A stretch of DNA of 64,000 nucleotides from Earliella scabrosa. Taxonomy: Eukaryota > Basidiomycota > Agaricomycetes > Polyporales > Polyporaceae. Numbering within the stretch: position 1 is the stretch's first letter; each line of letters begins with the position of its first letter. Below, piece by piece: positions 43,311 through 54,659 of the stretch. Both the position numbers and the translations under genes were made by a program. The stretch is taken from NCBI GenBank assembly GCA_022605405.1, contig JABYQQ010000009.1, forward strand, positions 310,001 through 374,000, read 5' to 3'. The notes under the pieces are model-generated. The model was not told the DNA's origin. It made no database searches and worked only from the letters and a program-made list of their open reading frames with translations.

Positions 43311-45503
43311 GGCAGCCTTGTGTACAGGGTAAGCTCTTGAGCCCAGAGGAGGCGCAAAGACGATGAGGCGGGGTCCGAGGAAAAGCTACTGCACATGCAT
43401 CGAGCTTTTAATACGCCGAGGTGGTACTGCGCGCGGTAGTGGAGTAGGTCCCTTCCTGAGCGCGTTCGGAGGGAGCCTCCTCATGTCGCAGGTACCTTGC
43501 CGACACCGACCAGAATGCGCGTTACGCAGAGAGCATAGCCGACGTAAAGCCGTCACGTCGTCGAACTTCTTCGGCATGTGTCACGAAAGCGAGCGTAATT
43601 GAGACGAACGCAGTGAGGGCGACAGCTGATCAGCCATAAGCTAGGAACGACGGTTGGAGGGTTCGGTCGCTGGAGCTTGAGGGGACGCCGGAGGAGATTG
43701 GATCGGGACGAAAGGGAGATTGCAGCCCGATGTCAAAGAGAGGGAAGCATGACATGGGCGAGGAGACATGTGGCTGTCGGTGATGAGCACGGCGCGAGCA
43801 GTACGGCTGCCGGAGGAATCGGCGTAGGAGGGCGCATAGCCTTGACCGGTAGAAATTCGAGGACTCGTTTTGGAGACCAAAAGGTCCTCGCCAAGCGCGC
43901 AGCACGTCCGGTTGAGTGATCCAGACAGTTTGCCATAAACACACAGTTTGTTCCCAAGGCTTGCGGTGCTATTTTCTAACCGGACGCTCTGAGCGGCCTG
44001 CGTCAGCGTCATCAAGGTTCGCGCAAGTGATGGGAAGCCGAAGTATATCCCCCAAATGTGCAAGAATAACTCACTATGGGCAGTTGCTCTCACAGCGACA
44101 ACATCCACGAAGGTTGACCTTGGGCTTGGCAAGGCATGTTGGCGAGGGAAGCTATCCTCTTCCTCTTCGTTTTAGCGGACCAGCAGCGGACCGCAGAGAG
44201 TGACCGGGGCAGGTGCTTGGTTGACCTCATCGACAGCCCTCCGAGCCTAATCCCTACCCCCGAGGCATCAACGCTGCGTCCAACTGATCCGAGGATATCT
44301 GTGATTCGTCATGCAGCAATTGCTCTAGATTGCTCTGCGCTGGCGGCTGCAGGAGGTAGGATGTCTTGTGATTCTGACGATGAACCTCGATACATGCTGC
44401 AAGCTGAGATATGGCCGCTGCGAGACGCAGGCTAGGACGTGCAGACGAGTAGACAAACTTCACGATGATGCCCGCTCCGGATTGCTGCAAATGTCTAGGC
44501 ACCACGTGCATCCCTCCGTCGCGAGTCTGGCGGATAATTAGGGTGGTGTTAGTGGAGGAAGTCAAACAAAGCGCGACTCACTATGAGCAGGGTCGAGAAC
44601 GATGCTATCCAAAGAGTCGAGACCACCGCCGCGCGCATCGGCCTCACGGACGGTGGAGGTTGTCGACGACGTCCGCAACTTGCGTCGGAACCGAGAGGCG
44701 CCCCAACACCCTGTTTGGCAGGGGGCGGTGGCCAGGTAGGCGCCCACACCGTCGTTCTAGAGTCACCGCACCAGTCGACGAAGGGGACATGAAAACCCAG
44801 AGTTCTAGGCAAGAGGAACGAGTCAGAGCCTTTTGCGCGAGGCAGAAGAGCGAGCAATCTTATACTAGTGCGTCCAAGACTGTTCGTGCTATCGTCGTGC
44901 TCCAAACTCTGCTAAATCCCGAACTAACTTCGGTTGCACCACTCTGTAGGGCACAGTGTTGACGGAGGGCGCGCACCCTACCGTTATGCGTTCGGTTGGA
45001 ACAACACCGGAGTGCGACCGTCGGACGACTGAATGTCGTGCGGGGCTTCTTGCGCGCTGAGTGCTTCGTACAACTTGAACGCTCTTTCTGCACGTTGGCC
45101 CCAAACCGCAAGAGTTCCAGTGGTGCGGCACCCAAGACCATAAGTGGACGAGCACTGGATGCAGCTGCAAGTAAGCTTCTTGTTCTACGCGCGTCTCCAG
45201 GCGTGAAGTGCTCCCGAATGCAGGACGACTAGGCCTCCATTCGTGGTTTCAAGCATGAATGTCTGTTAAGATGTCGCTTGTCGAACAGGCGTTATCCCTG
45301 ATAATTCTTGATGCGAGGATTTTACAGGAAGGCACTGCAAGCTCACAAGTAGGAAAAGTTCGAGAATCCATTCTCGTCGATGCCAGAATCGTATTCCTGG
45401 CCGTGTATCCACCCCCGTGGTCCTAAGAGCAGGGCTTTCAACCCGACACGCCGGAAAGTTTCACCACCACCAACAATAAATTTATCTTCCCTATAGCCAC
45501 CAC
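43311..45503. other. Unrecognised region with several modest frames
   Basis: Several minus-strand frames occur: 43641-44132 (163 codons), 44254-44565 (103) and 44549-44905 (118). The 44254-44565 frame (R-D-G-G-M-H-V-V-P-R-H-L-Q-Q) looks protein-like and is preceded by a GTGAGT donor and a ccgccag acceptor, so a small spliced gene may be present, but I could not build a model with consistent phases. I recognise no family. Confidence 0.35.
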
Positions 45504-46250
45504 TCATGAGCCCAGCATTACTTGACAGTACTCCCAGTACGTATACAATGCCTCTCGCCTGACCCATTCCAGATCCCACTGATGAGTGTCCCATGTCAGG
45601 AGGCTCACAACCCCGCCCATGTCGGCCCCCGCACTAATGCCCATACTACGTGGATATTCTGATATCCATCTACGACCGTCCGCACCCTTACGGCACCGCG
45701 TCCTGATGAGCGGCCAGTACTGAACGTTTGGCGGAACAGTAACAGCTGCGTCCTCAGGCGCGTGACAGAACCTAAACTGTGTGCGCAACTGAGGCTCACG
45801 ACTATCAGCAGAGAACGTTCGCAACCTCTGGTCTCGTGCACCATCATACTGCTCCCAACGGACTGTATAACGGCCGAGGCCGTTCGTCCGCACTCGCAGT
45901 CTCCCGTCAAGGACGTCAGCGCAACAACTTCGCCGTGTCGGCGCCGAACGTTGTGCGCGCGCGGTGCCCGACGTCGGCTCGGGAGGAACTTCCAACGCAT
46001 CCGTGCCGGTCGCAGTGCGAGATGGATGCAATGCAAGTGTTCTGACGGATCGAGCACGGACATGACCCGGACCCACGTCGAACGGCTGCCGCCGCCTCGT
46101 CCCGATGTACATACATATGCAACGCGTCTCGCTCGGATCCGTCACCTCGAGCCTAAAATAGAGCACTGTCCCACTGCGTGCCCGTGCCGTAACCTCGAAA
46201 TTAATCCAGCGTCTCCCCAAACCTCGGGGATCCGCTCCAATGCCATGCAC
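45504..46250 (-). CDS. Hypothetical protein, 248 aa
   Basis: An ATG-to-TGA minus-strand frame without introns. The sequence has alternating beta-like stretches (T-V-L-Y-F-R-L-E-V-T, L-R-V-R-T-N-G-L-G-R-Y-T-V-R-W) and a C-terminal part R-W-I-S-E-Y-P-R-S-M-G-I and L-L-T-W-D-T-H-Q-W-D-L-E-W. No domain is recognised; no signal peptide. Another minus frame (46334-46669) lies just upstream and could be an earlier exon of the same gene, but no clean splice pair was found. High GC makes long chance frames more likely, so this stays tentative. Confidence 0.4.
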   Translation of the reverse strand: MHGIGADPRGLGRRWINFEVTARARSGTVLYFRLEVTDPSETRCICMYIGTRRRQPFDVGPGHVRARSVRTLALHPSRTATGTDALEVPPEPTSGTARAQRSAPTRRSCCADVLDGRLRVRTNGLGRYTVRWEQYDGARDQRLRTFSADSREPQLRTQFRFCHAPEDAAVTVPPNVQYWPLIRTRCRKGADGRRWISEYPRSMGISAGADMGGVVSLLTWDTHQWDLEWVRREALYTYWEYCQVMLGS

Positions 46251-46333
46251 CGACAGTACAGCGTCCGAGTTGAATAGTCACAACGAAGCTCTCCTCGACC
46301 CGGCCCGCTGCGCCAGCTCCCCCTGAGCAGACC

Positions 46334-46669
46334 CTAAATGACTACAGCCCCGAGCCAAGATGTATTGCGATTTGTGCTGGGGACGCAGCTCACGGCACCA
46401 TACCCCGCATCCGACGCGGGGCCCCCTGGGATAATTCGCGGCCGCTGGTCAAAACGTCCACTTTTCGAACAACTGGACTCAGCGACATGCGTGAGAATAG
46501 CATGGGCGACATCCCATGTTCCAGCAACCCCCTCTCTTTGAAGAACACTGAGCGAGGGTGCGACCATATGCCATGTTCCGCCCATCTTCGGATACAGCTC
46601 GGTGGCTGCAACAGGCCGCGCGGTCACGCCAGACGCGTAAGAGACATCGCTCAGATCGAAGCTCCTCAA
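46334..46669 (-). CDS. Hypothetical protein or exon, 111 aa
   Basis: Minus-strand frame, ATG at 46669, TAG at 46334-46336. The composition is mixed and protein-like (M-R-S-F-D-L-S-D-V-S-Y-A, G-G-T-W-H-M-V-A-P-S). No motif is recognised. Possibly joined to 45504-46250. Confidence 0.3.
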   Translation of the reverse strand: MRSFDLSDVSYASGVTARPVAATELYPKMGGTWHMVAPSLSVLQREGVAGTWDVAHAILTHVAESSCSKSGRFDQRPRIIPGGPASDAGYGAVSCVPSTNRNTSWLGAVVI

Positions 46670-46844
46670 GCGCCCACGTGGTTCGGAGGCAGATGATGGG
46701 CAGAAGCACCAGGCGGTTTGTCAGACGCGGGCGGCACAAACTGCGAGTCCAAGCCTAATGGAAAGAAGCCAAGAGACAAGAAGCGACGATACATGGCAGC
46801 AACTGAATGCAATAACAGAGTCCATACCGACGACGGCCCGGAGA

Positions 46845-49800
46845 CTACCCGAACCTGTGTCTCTCAATTATCGACTTCTGCCTCGAGTCGCGCGATACTC
46901 GCCTGTGAATTACGGTCAGTTGAGGCCTGCTGCGGCGAGTACTCGGTTGCGGCCGCTCACCAGTAGTACTCCATCACATTGCTCTGCCCGAGCTTCCGCA
47001 GGAAGTTCTCGTCATGGGTGATGATGATGAGCTGGAAATTCGCGTGATTCCTGCGCTCGTTGATGATGCTACATGTCGTGCCAATTAATTCCGATCGCAC
47101 GCCATGTCGCATGAAGACACACGTACTCGACGAGGCTGGCAGCGAGAGCGTCGATGTTTTCCGTGTCCAGAGCGTTCGTGGGCTCGTCCAGAGCCAGGAT
47201 GCCGCAGTTCTGTCCGAACGAGTCCGCGAGGGCAAGGCGGATGATGATCGACGCCAGCATCTTCTGACCAGCCGAACACCTCCCGCGCATGTCCATTTCG
47301 ACCTGGTCTTTGGTCATGACCACCTGCGCAACAAGCATAAAAATAAACGCATGTCCCCCGCAGTCAGCACAGACTTCGTGCGCACCCGATAATTGTACGA
47401 TCTCTTCGTAGCGCCACCCTCGCTGTCAGAGGAAATTTTGATGCCGTCAATGTCTACGGGGAACGCAAGAAAGGCGTCAGACTCCGAGCTCCGCTTAATG
47501 CCCGCGAGGAGCCTCACCGGTCCCCTGATACGTCTTGTTCCATAGGTGACGCATGGTATCATTGACTTCCTCCATCTTGAGGGAGTGATACTTCATGATG
47601 GCGCTGTGGACAGGTTAGCCGTAATGGCAATATGAATTGGCACATTCCTCACTTGTCCAGTGCTTTGGCATACTTCTCCAGGTCGTTGTTGGCCATGTCA
47701 GACATCTAGCGAGATTTGTAAATGCCTGAGCCGGCACAACAGCACATGCACGATTCGCTTACTTTGACCTTGATGAGCTGGTCTCTGTACTTCTTGTTGA
47801 CGTTCTTGAAGTCCTTCATGTCGTTCTCGAAGGTCTTGAGCTGCGCCTGTAGGGAGGTCAACTCTCCGCCGATGTGGGCATACTAGAGGACAAATCGAGA
47901 TCAGCGAAATTCGTCAGCACCGAGAGAAGGTGCACAACGCGCCTTGGTCTGGAGATCAGTCTCTTTCTGCTTCTCTACATTCCACTTCTCCGTCCAAATC
48001 CTCTTCGCCTTCGCAGCGCCCTCCATGTCGATGGCGTCCAACTCGGCCTCTGTCGCAGCAAGGTCACGCTTGAGTCGCCGGTAGCGGAGGTTTTCACGCA
48101 GATTGGCCATGGTCACGCCCGCCTCATTGATCTCTCTGTCGATATCGCCGAGCTTGGCGCGAATCTGCTCCAGCTTGATCGCCTGCTCCTGCACCTCGGC
48201 CTCCTTCTCCTCGATGTGCTCGTTGAGTTCCTTGACCCGACGCGCGATCCTCTCCTTGCTGTTCCTGAGTTTCGATACCGTCAGACGACGAAGAGACACC
48301 CCACATGTAGTTCCCGACTCACTTGACAAGCCACTTGTTCATGCTCTCCAGTTTGTCGGCGCTCATATTCAGATCCTGGGACGCCTTCTGTGCTTGCGAG
48401 ATCTTGGCACTGAGTTCGCGCTCTAGCTCCTTGTGCTCCCGCTCGAGCTTCTCGATCGGTGCTTGCGCATCCGCAATCTTCGCATCCAGATCCTAGCCAG
48501 AGCAACAACGTTCAGGGAAATTTCGGACGTGTCAGACATCAATTCTCACCTTGAGGCGGCTATTCGCGGCGGTAACCTCGGCCTTCATCTCCTCGATCCT
48601 GCGCTCGAGTTCATCCTTGTCGCGGAGCTTGTTCCGGCATTCACTCTCGTCCAGCTGCAGCCGATGGAGATCAGTCTCGTGCTGTCGTAGCGCGGCATTC
48701 TTGTTATCGCGATCGGCGAGGAGGAGCTGCTTCTCGCGCTCGTTGGAACGGCTTCAATATCCTGTTAGAGCAGATGCACGATATACCGAAGACTGGAAGA
48801 ACCTACAGCTCGGCAGTGATCTGGTCAAGTTCCTGCTGAACGTCATCTGCAGTCTTTGTCGATCCGCTCGCAACGAGATCGCTCTCCAGGGTAGCAATCT
48901 CCTGCTTGAGGCGCTCGATGTCCTTCTGAGCCCTTGACACAGAAGCCGCGTGTTGGCGCATAGCAGCGATCTCTTTGAGTTCTTTCGTAACTTCGGACAG
49001 CTTCGAAGACGCCTATCGGTACCGAGACGTTAGAGTTTGTGCGTCGTCTCCGATACACGGGCAATATAACGCTACCTCCTCAGCCTCTGCTGTCAGCCCA
49101 GGGATCTCCGCCTCTTTGGCCTTGATCTGCTTCTCCAAGGCAGGTAGCTCCACAGACTGGAGGTTGCTCCGCGATGCAGAAAGGACCGCCAGATCTTGGA
49201 GGCGCTTCAACTCCGATTCCCAGTCTTGCAGCTCCTTCTGCAATTCCTTGATGGCTTCGGGAGTAGACTTCTTCATTGTATCCCTTATCTACGGAACAGT
49301 CATTTCCATGACTCTTGGATAGAATACAGAAACACATACATTCTTCTCGAACGTTGCCATCTCCTGGTCGTTGAGGCCCCTTGTACAGAGCGGACAACAT
49401 TTCTTGCTCTTCCCAGTCTGAAGGAAACGCTGGTAGACATCGTGAGTTCCAGCGGTTTTACCAAGGTCCCTATGATCATGTATTAGTTTTCTGCCCAATC
49501 TTATAAAGTAACGTGGTCAACTTACTCGTTGCGGACGCCAATTTCCTTGCTTGCGCTGTCAATCGCCTCTTCGACGGAGCCGTCATATTCACCGTCCCGG
49601 AGACCAGTTTGGATACGCTTGTCGAGGCCTGAGAGAACAGTAGTCAGCGCATGCACCCCATCGTGATGTTATGGAAGAACCCACTCTTGATCTCGTCCTG
49701 CTTCGCCTTGGCCTGAGCCTTCAAACTACTCAGGCCGGTCTGAGCAGCTTGGAGATTCTTGCTGGCGGCACTGGACTGGGCCTCAAGTTCCGCTTGCTCT

Positions 49801-52000
49801 CGTTCCTTCTCTCTGCAGATAGTCAGCACTGGTGATCACAACGTGTCAACAAAGAGCTTACAGAGCAGCACGGTCGAGCTCTTGTTCCATGGTCTCTGGG
49901 CGGGCATCGACACCGACCAGCTTTCGGAACTTGGCGTTACATAACTCGATCCTGAGAAACAAAGTTGAGCATGTAGATTGGTCAATAAGCAAGGATCTCA
50001 ACAGACGTCGTCTGAATCTCGGTGGACTTCGTCTTCAGCTGCGCGCGCTGTAGGTCTAATTTGGCTCTGCTATCAGCCTGCAAGCTCAACGTGCGAAGTT
50101 CCGTGTTCAGCGCCTCGCGCTTGCTCTCTAGGCTGGCGCTGTTGGCGGTCTTCTCTGCTATTTTCTTGTCGAAGGCTGCAGCGCTCATGTCTTGCCGAGC
50201 CTTCTCCAGCCGTCGGCGCTTGTCTTCGATATCGGCCTTCACCTCAGCGAGACGGGACGTCAATGTGCGCGCAGCGTCGACCTCGCGTTCGGCATCAGTG
50301 ATCTTCGGCTGGAGCTTTGCCTGGAGCAACAAGTTCAATAGAATATGTTTTCCAGTGAGCTATCAACACGCACAACGCGGTCGCGTAGATTGCGCCGTTC
50401 CTGCTTATGACCTTCGAGTTCCGTATGCAGTTGCCTGGACTTGATGTTGTACTCCTCGTTCCGGTTGCGACTCTCGGCCTATGCCTCATGTCAACAACAT
50501 TGCACTGAAACACGACAAGTCGTATACCTGAAGTCTATCTGTCTCAGCATGCTGACGACGCTTCACGTCGTTGAGGTTGGACAAGAACTGAGAAGCCTCC
50601 TCGCGTTCGAGGGGTGATTTCTCAACGCCCTTGATATGGTACTTCGTCGCGAGTTCTCTGACAAGTTCTTCTCGTTCCGCCATCCGCTGCTCAATGGTCT
50701 GGGATAGTTTCGTCAGCAATGGCTCACTGACGAGATTATCCGAAGATCGAAATACCTGTTCTTCGGCGAGCATTTGACCTTGCCGACCCATGAGCTCGAC
50801 ATGACTAGCCCGCGCAGCCTTGATCTGCTCTTCAGCGTCCTCAAGATGAGCCTCCTGAGCCTTGCGCTTCTGTCTCTGGTTCATGATATAGTCGTCGTGA
50901 GTCCTCAAGCGCTCCGAGAGCTCATCATCCGTTCCTAGAGGTGCCATAGCAATGAGCAGGGGTACAGATACATGTAAGCTTGCGTACCAGGTATCTCTTG
51001 CAAGTTCTCTTTCGCAAGGCTGAGCTCCTCCTGGTACTGCTCTTTCCGCTGGGTGAGCTGGTCCATCTTGACATAGATCTCGCGGAATTTGCTCCCAGTG
51101 TCGTTGAGGATCTGGTTTGAGCGCACTTGCTGTTCGTATGCAGCCCGCAACTCATCATGCTCTGCTGTACGAGCCGCAATATTTGCGTTCATATCGGTAA
51201 TACGTGCTTTCAGCTTGTCTGCGTGCGCCTTCTCGCGGGCGAGGGACTCGAGGCGCTCAGACTCCGCCTTTAGTTCCGCGACGCGGTCCTTGCGAAGGGC
51301 TTTGATACTGTCGAGGGCCTTTGTATACCTGTTTGCTGTTGAGACGATAGCACAGGGATGAATAGCGTGCATGCACATACTTGGTCGCCTCAAATATATC
51401 GTCGAATTTCTTCTTCAGGGCCGCCGGCTCTGAGAGTGGCCAATACGAATCTTCCTGGTGACAGAAGATGACATTCTCAAGGACAGCCTTGGATACGCCC
51501 AGCAAGTGAGGTATCTCCGTGTCCATCTCAGCACACTTCGTCGAAATAACTCCTCGCTAGGCGGGGCGTGAATACACCTCCATGGATGCCGGTTATAGAC
51601 GGGAGACACTGACCTTGCCCTTGCCCCTTTCCACCTCGTCTGCCAGACCCAAGATACCCTCCAGCGTCTTCATCGCCAGCGCACCATTCTTCTTCATGGT
51701 GACGGAGAGACTCCGCACAGCGAGCATCTTCAGCCCATTGGCAGCAAAGAACCGCAACTTCACCTGCGCCTTCACCTCCTTCTCATTCGCCATCTTGGGG
51801 TCATGAATAAACGCGCCTCCACGAGTGTTCGGAGGTTGGTCCCCCGTGGTCGCATACTTGAGGCATTCGATGATCGTGGTCTTCCCACTGCCATTGTGGC
51901 CGACAATCACCGTGACGGGGGAGAAGAACTCAATGACGGACATATTCTTGTCGTCAAAGGCACGTATGCCGCGAATGGCGAGCTTGTTGAGATGCGCCAT
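46845..52000 (-). CDS. RAD50: RAD50, ATPase of the MRN DNA double-strand-break repair complex
   Basis: Twenty-two exons, minus strand: 52000-51614, 51535-51381, 51328-50988, 50934-50528, 50478-50374, 50320-50007, 49951-49862, 49812-49685, 49628-49526, 49469-49340, 49288-49076, 49012-48807, 48751-48550, 48492-48323, 48264-47943, 47882-47763, 47705-47653, 47603-47518, 47453-47386, 47323-47127, 47068-46961 and 46902-46845; 1,320 aa, about the normal length. Seen: Walker A in [13 protein letters not shown], the Q-loop region F-C-H-Q-E, a long heptad coiled coil, the zinc hook C-P-L-C (about 49380), the signature R-C-S-A-G-Q-K, Walker [13 protein letters not shown], and the ending I-I-E-R-H-R-F-G. 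Role: with MRE11 and NBS1 it bridges and processes DNA ends in the nucleus. The intron between exons 15 and 16 appears to be GC-AG. Confidence 0.97.
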
Positions 52001-52164
52001 GACGGACTACGATAGAGAGTTCGCGCAAATCGCGTGTCGCGGATGGCGGAAGAGAGTCAAGTCGGGGAGGGACGTGCGCCTATGCGGCCGACGCGACGCG
52101 ACACGGGTCACGTGAACACTCTCCAACCTTTAGGCGCTTCGTGCCTTGCCTCTCGACTACGACC
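52001..52164. promoter_or_regulatory. Shared promoter of RAD50 and the SCOC-like gene
   Basis: Only 164 bp separate the two ATGs of these divergent genes. The palindrome tcacgtga (52108-52115), an E-box of the fungal bHLH (Cbf1/Pho4) type, and repeated acgcga words (52091-52102) lie in it. The words are seen; their use is inferred. Confidence 0.6.
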
Positions 52165-52541
52165 ATGTCCTTCGCTGGGTTCGGAGACGACACGCCTGAA
52201 TGGGGCCTTCCGGCTTCGTCATCAGGGGACGTAGTCACTAATGCTATCAAGAACACTGCTATCAAGAAGGAAAAGCTCATCAAGTGAGTAGAGCTGCTTC
52301 ACTCGCCATGGTGGAACTTGCAGCTGAATCTGAGTGACAGTGAAATCATAGCTGCTCAGGAGGACTTGCGCGGTCGGTCTCGTCCCGTATTGTAAGAGGC
52401 GTGAAACTCACCGTATGAATTATAGCTATGTTAGCGAAGGCGAAGGCCGTGCAGACAGACGTGGACAAGCTTGCCTCAGGGAACGAGACTCTCCAGATGT
52501 ATATCGACAATCTCACGATGCAGATGGCGAAACGTCGATAG
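52165..52541 (+). CDS. Short coiled-coil protein (SCOC/Slo1-like)
   Basis: Three exons: 52165-52283, 52341-52372 (32 nt) and 52426-52541; 88 aa, frames consistent. The N-terminus MSFAGFGDDTPEWGLP is polar and short. The C-terminal ~50 aa form a coiled coil ending N-E-T-L-Q-M-Y-I-D-N-L-T-M-Q-M-A-K-R, the pattern of short coiled-coil proteins (SCOC in animals), which act at Golgi/endosomes with Arl-type GTPases. The middle intron uses the less common donor GTCGGT. The family call rests on size and the conserved Y-I-D-N-L-T block. Confidence 0.78.
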
Positions 52542-52643
52542 TTGCACACCTAACTCTTTTCAACGATGCGTTCCCTATTGTTATCGTACATGACCGCTCC
52601 GTCTTTCCTAGGCATCTCTGACTCGCATGATTACACCCTTCCG

Positions 52644-53377
52644 CTAGTTCATGAGAGCAAAGTTCGTCACCGAGTTCCTCCGAGGAAATATGTCCACGTA
52701 AACCGGATCCTCCTTCTGCACGTACAGTGAGCCGACAGTTAGGAGGATATGATGAATGAACTCACCACCCAGAAAGGCGTCTCGTCTACAAACAGTTCAA
52801 GCCTCTTGATAACGCACAACCGTTCCAACTCTTCGAACTGCGCTTCGTCCCTGGCCCGTTTGTCGCACGTTACGGCCTTCAAACGAGGCAGCCGATCGAC
52901 GGCTTCGATCACGGAACCCAACGATTGGTCCTCCGAGGGTAGGTTTCTACAGCTCAAGTGCTCCAGAGATTGTGGGAGGTTATCGAGCTTGAACAGGTTC
53001 GACAGCTGTACCAGCACGAACTCCTCCAAGTTCGGACACTGCTTCAGCACCGATGCCGCCCGTACGCTGTAGTTCATCAATCGGAGGGAACGCAGTCGAG
53101 GCCCAAATCGTTCGAAGAGTGGGTCAAGTTCGCGACCGGGTGCATCACGGAATGATATGATACGGAGAGCGTCCATGCTCGAGGACAGGAGTCACGACAT
53201 GATGGCTAGGCGGGGCGTGCGCATTAGGGTGAGCTGGTACAATCTGCACTTTGGCAACCACTGTGGGATCGGGGCCGCAATTTCGACACCGATGTGCAAG
53301 AACTCGATTGTCGGCCATACCGAGAGAAGCTCCCAACTCCATCCGTACGGTGTCTCCGCTGCCCAGAACGGCGTCAT
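52644..53377 (-). pseudogene. LRR (F-box type) gene relic with an in-frame stop
   Basis: One minus-strand frame runs from 53377 to an exon end at 52766, followed by a GT-AG intron and a last exon, 52715-52644 (ending N-F-A-L-M-N). It encodes LRRs (L-R-S-L-R-L-M-N-Y, C-P-N-L-E-E-F-V-L-V, L-P-Q-S-L-E-H-L-S-C). The frame is broken by a TGA at 53192-53194 with coding on both sides in the same phase. Upstream, no F-box exon was found; the region 53378-53800 has a pyrimidine-rich minus frame without motifs. Either the gene is dead or 53192-53194 lies in an unrecognised small intron. Confidence 0.65.
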
Positions 53378-54273
53378 GGGCTCCTCAATTTGTTCTCATT
53401 GATAGAGCCATTTGACAACCCGGCACTTCCGCGGCCCAGGGGCCAACGTTGATAGACCTCTTGCTGGGGGTGCCCGCGTTGGTGGAAGGAGGGGAACCGG
53501 GATGTGCAGGTAGTGGAGAGATAGAGAAAGAACGTGCGGGTGAGAGAGATAGGACTGGGGCCGTCGAAGCGAAGAGGGAGATCGCGGAATAGAAGGGAGA
53601 TTGAAGGTACTGAAGAAGAAACGCGAGCCGAGGGTCGACGAGTACGCGCGGAATATGATACGAGAGTCCGGGATGCAAGTCAAGAAGTCCAGTGCGGGAG
53701 ATATGGGGGATAAAACATTATTGTGTGTTCGAACGCTCGCTACCGATACATAGGTGGTCCGAGGCCAAGAATGGATGGAAAGAACTGGAAGTGATTGCAA
53801 GTATAAGCGAGAAGCGAAAGGTGAGGGCGTCTAAACGAGGCGCGATCACAAGTGCGTGTTGAATTCCTATGTACCTACAAGACCAGTTGGGAGGTACGGG
53901 GATGTCCGTATGAGTAGAACAGGCTCAGCGTGCAGAATAATCGTATCGTATATGTACCAGTTGAGAGTCTGAGTTATGCTACAAGTCTCAAGAGTATCGA
54001 GGGGAAACGGGCGAGTAGGAAATTTATGGCAGCGGAGGCTCGTGGCATATCGGTGTCGTCGAGGACGAGGAGGCCGTCGGCACAAACGGAATGACGAGCG
54101 AAGTGGGTATCGCATAGCGTTCGCGGAATCCGGGGCAGAGTGTCGCTGAGAGAAGTTGTGTCCGAGTCGCGTCCGAGAGTTCGACAACCTGGTGAACGAG
54201 AAGATGGGGACGATAGACACGGAAAGAGAACTAAGATGTGTACCTCGCGGAGGATCCACCGAAACGCTGATGT
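53378..54273. other. Unassigned sequence between two gene relics
   Basis: Contains minus frames at 53396-53800 (134 codons) and 53867-54277 (136 codons) without known motifs. It may include a lost 5' exon of the LRR gene. No repeat was seen. Confidence 0.4.
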
Positions 54274-54388
54274 TCATCTGCGAAGCAACGGGCCCACCGA
54301 TCGACGCTTCTTAAAAGCGGGCTTCTGTACCTCGGTCTGGCTCTCCGAGTCGCCCTGGCTTTCCGAGTCGTCCTGGCTTTCAGGTTGG

Positions 54389-54659
54389 TACTGTACCATT
54401 TAAATCTATTCGACCTGGCCTGTGACGCGTGACACTGCCAAATGGATGGCCGAATTCGACCACCCGGCCGGTGACCTGTGACACGGCGGTCGAATTCGGC
54501 CAGGTGAGGGCGCGCGACAGCGCGCCGCCCCCAGAGGCGATAGGCGCCCGGAGGGCCCGTTCGACCATCCCTCCTGTGACCGGTGACAAGGAGGCAAAAT
54601 TCGACCAATTTCACGGCTTGTGACGCGTGACTGGTCGAATAGATTTAAATGGTACAGTA
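54389..54659. mobile_element. MITE copy 1 (271 bp including both TA duplications)
   Basis: Ends in 27-nt inverted repeats (TACTGTACCATTTAAATC... and its complement) including flanking TA, so a TA duplication as in Tc1/mariner or Stowaway elements. No ORF for a transposase. Inside are four TCGACC...GTGAC-type blocks. It sits in the C-terminal tail codons of the kinase relic. It is the exact reverse complement of copy 2 as far as I can compare by eye. Confidence 0.93.

Noticed and set aside
44465..44962. Plus frame of 165 codons
   Set aside because: No motif, and it overlaps a more protein-like minus frame; neither can be confirmed, so no gene is called.
54231..54614. Frames of 60-127 codons within the MITEs
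   Set aside because: They repeat in both copies only because the MITEs are identical and have no transposase features; the longer one mixes MITE and kinase sequence.
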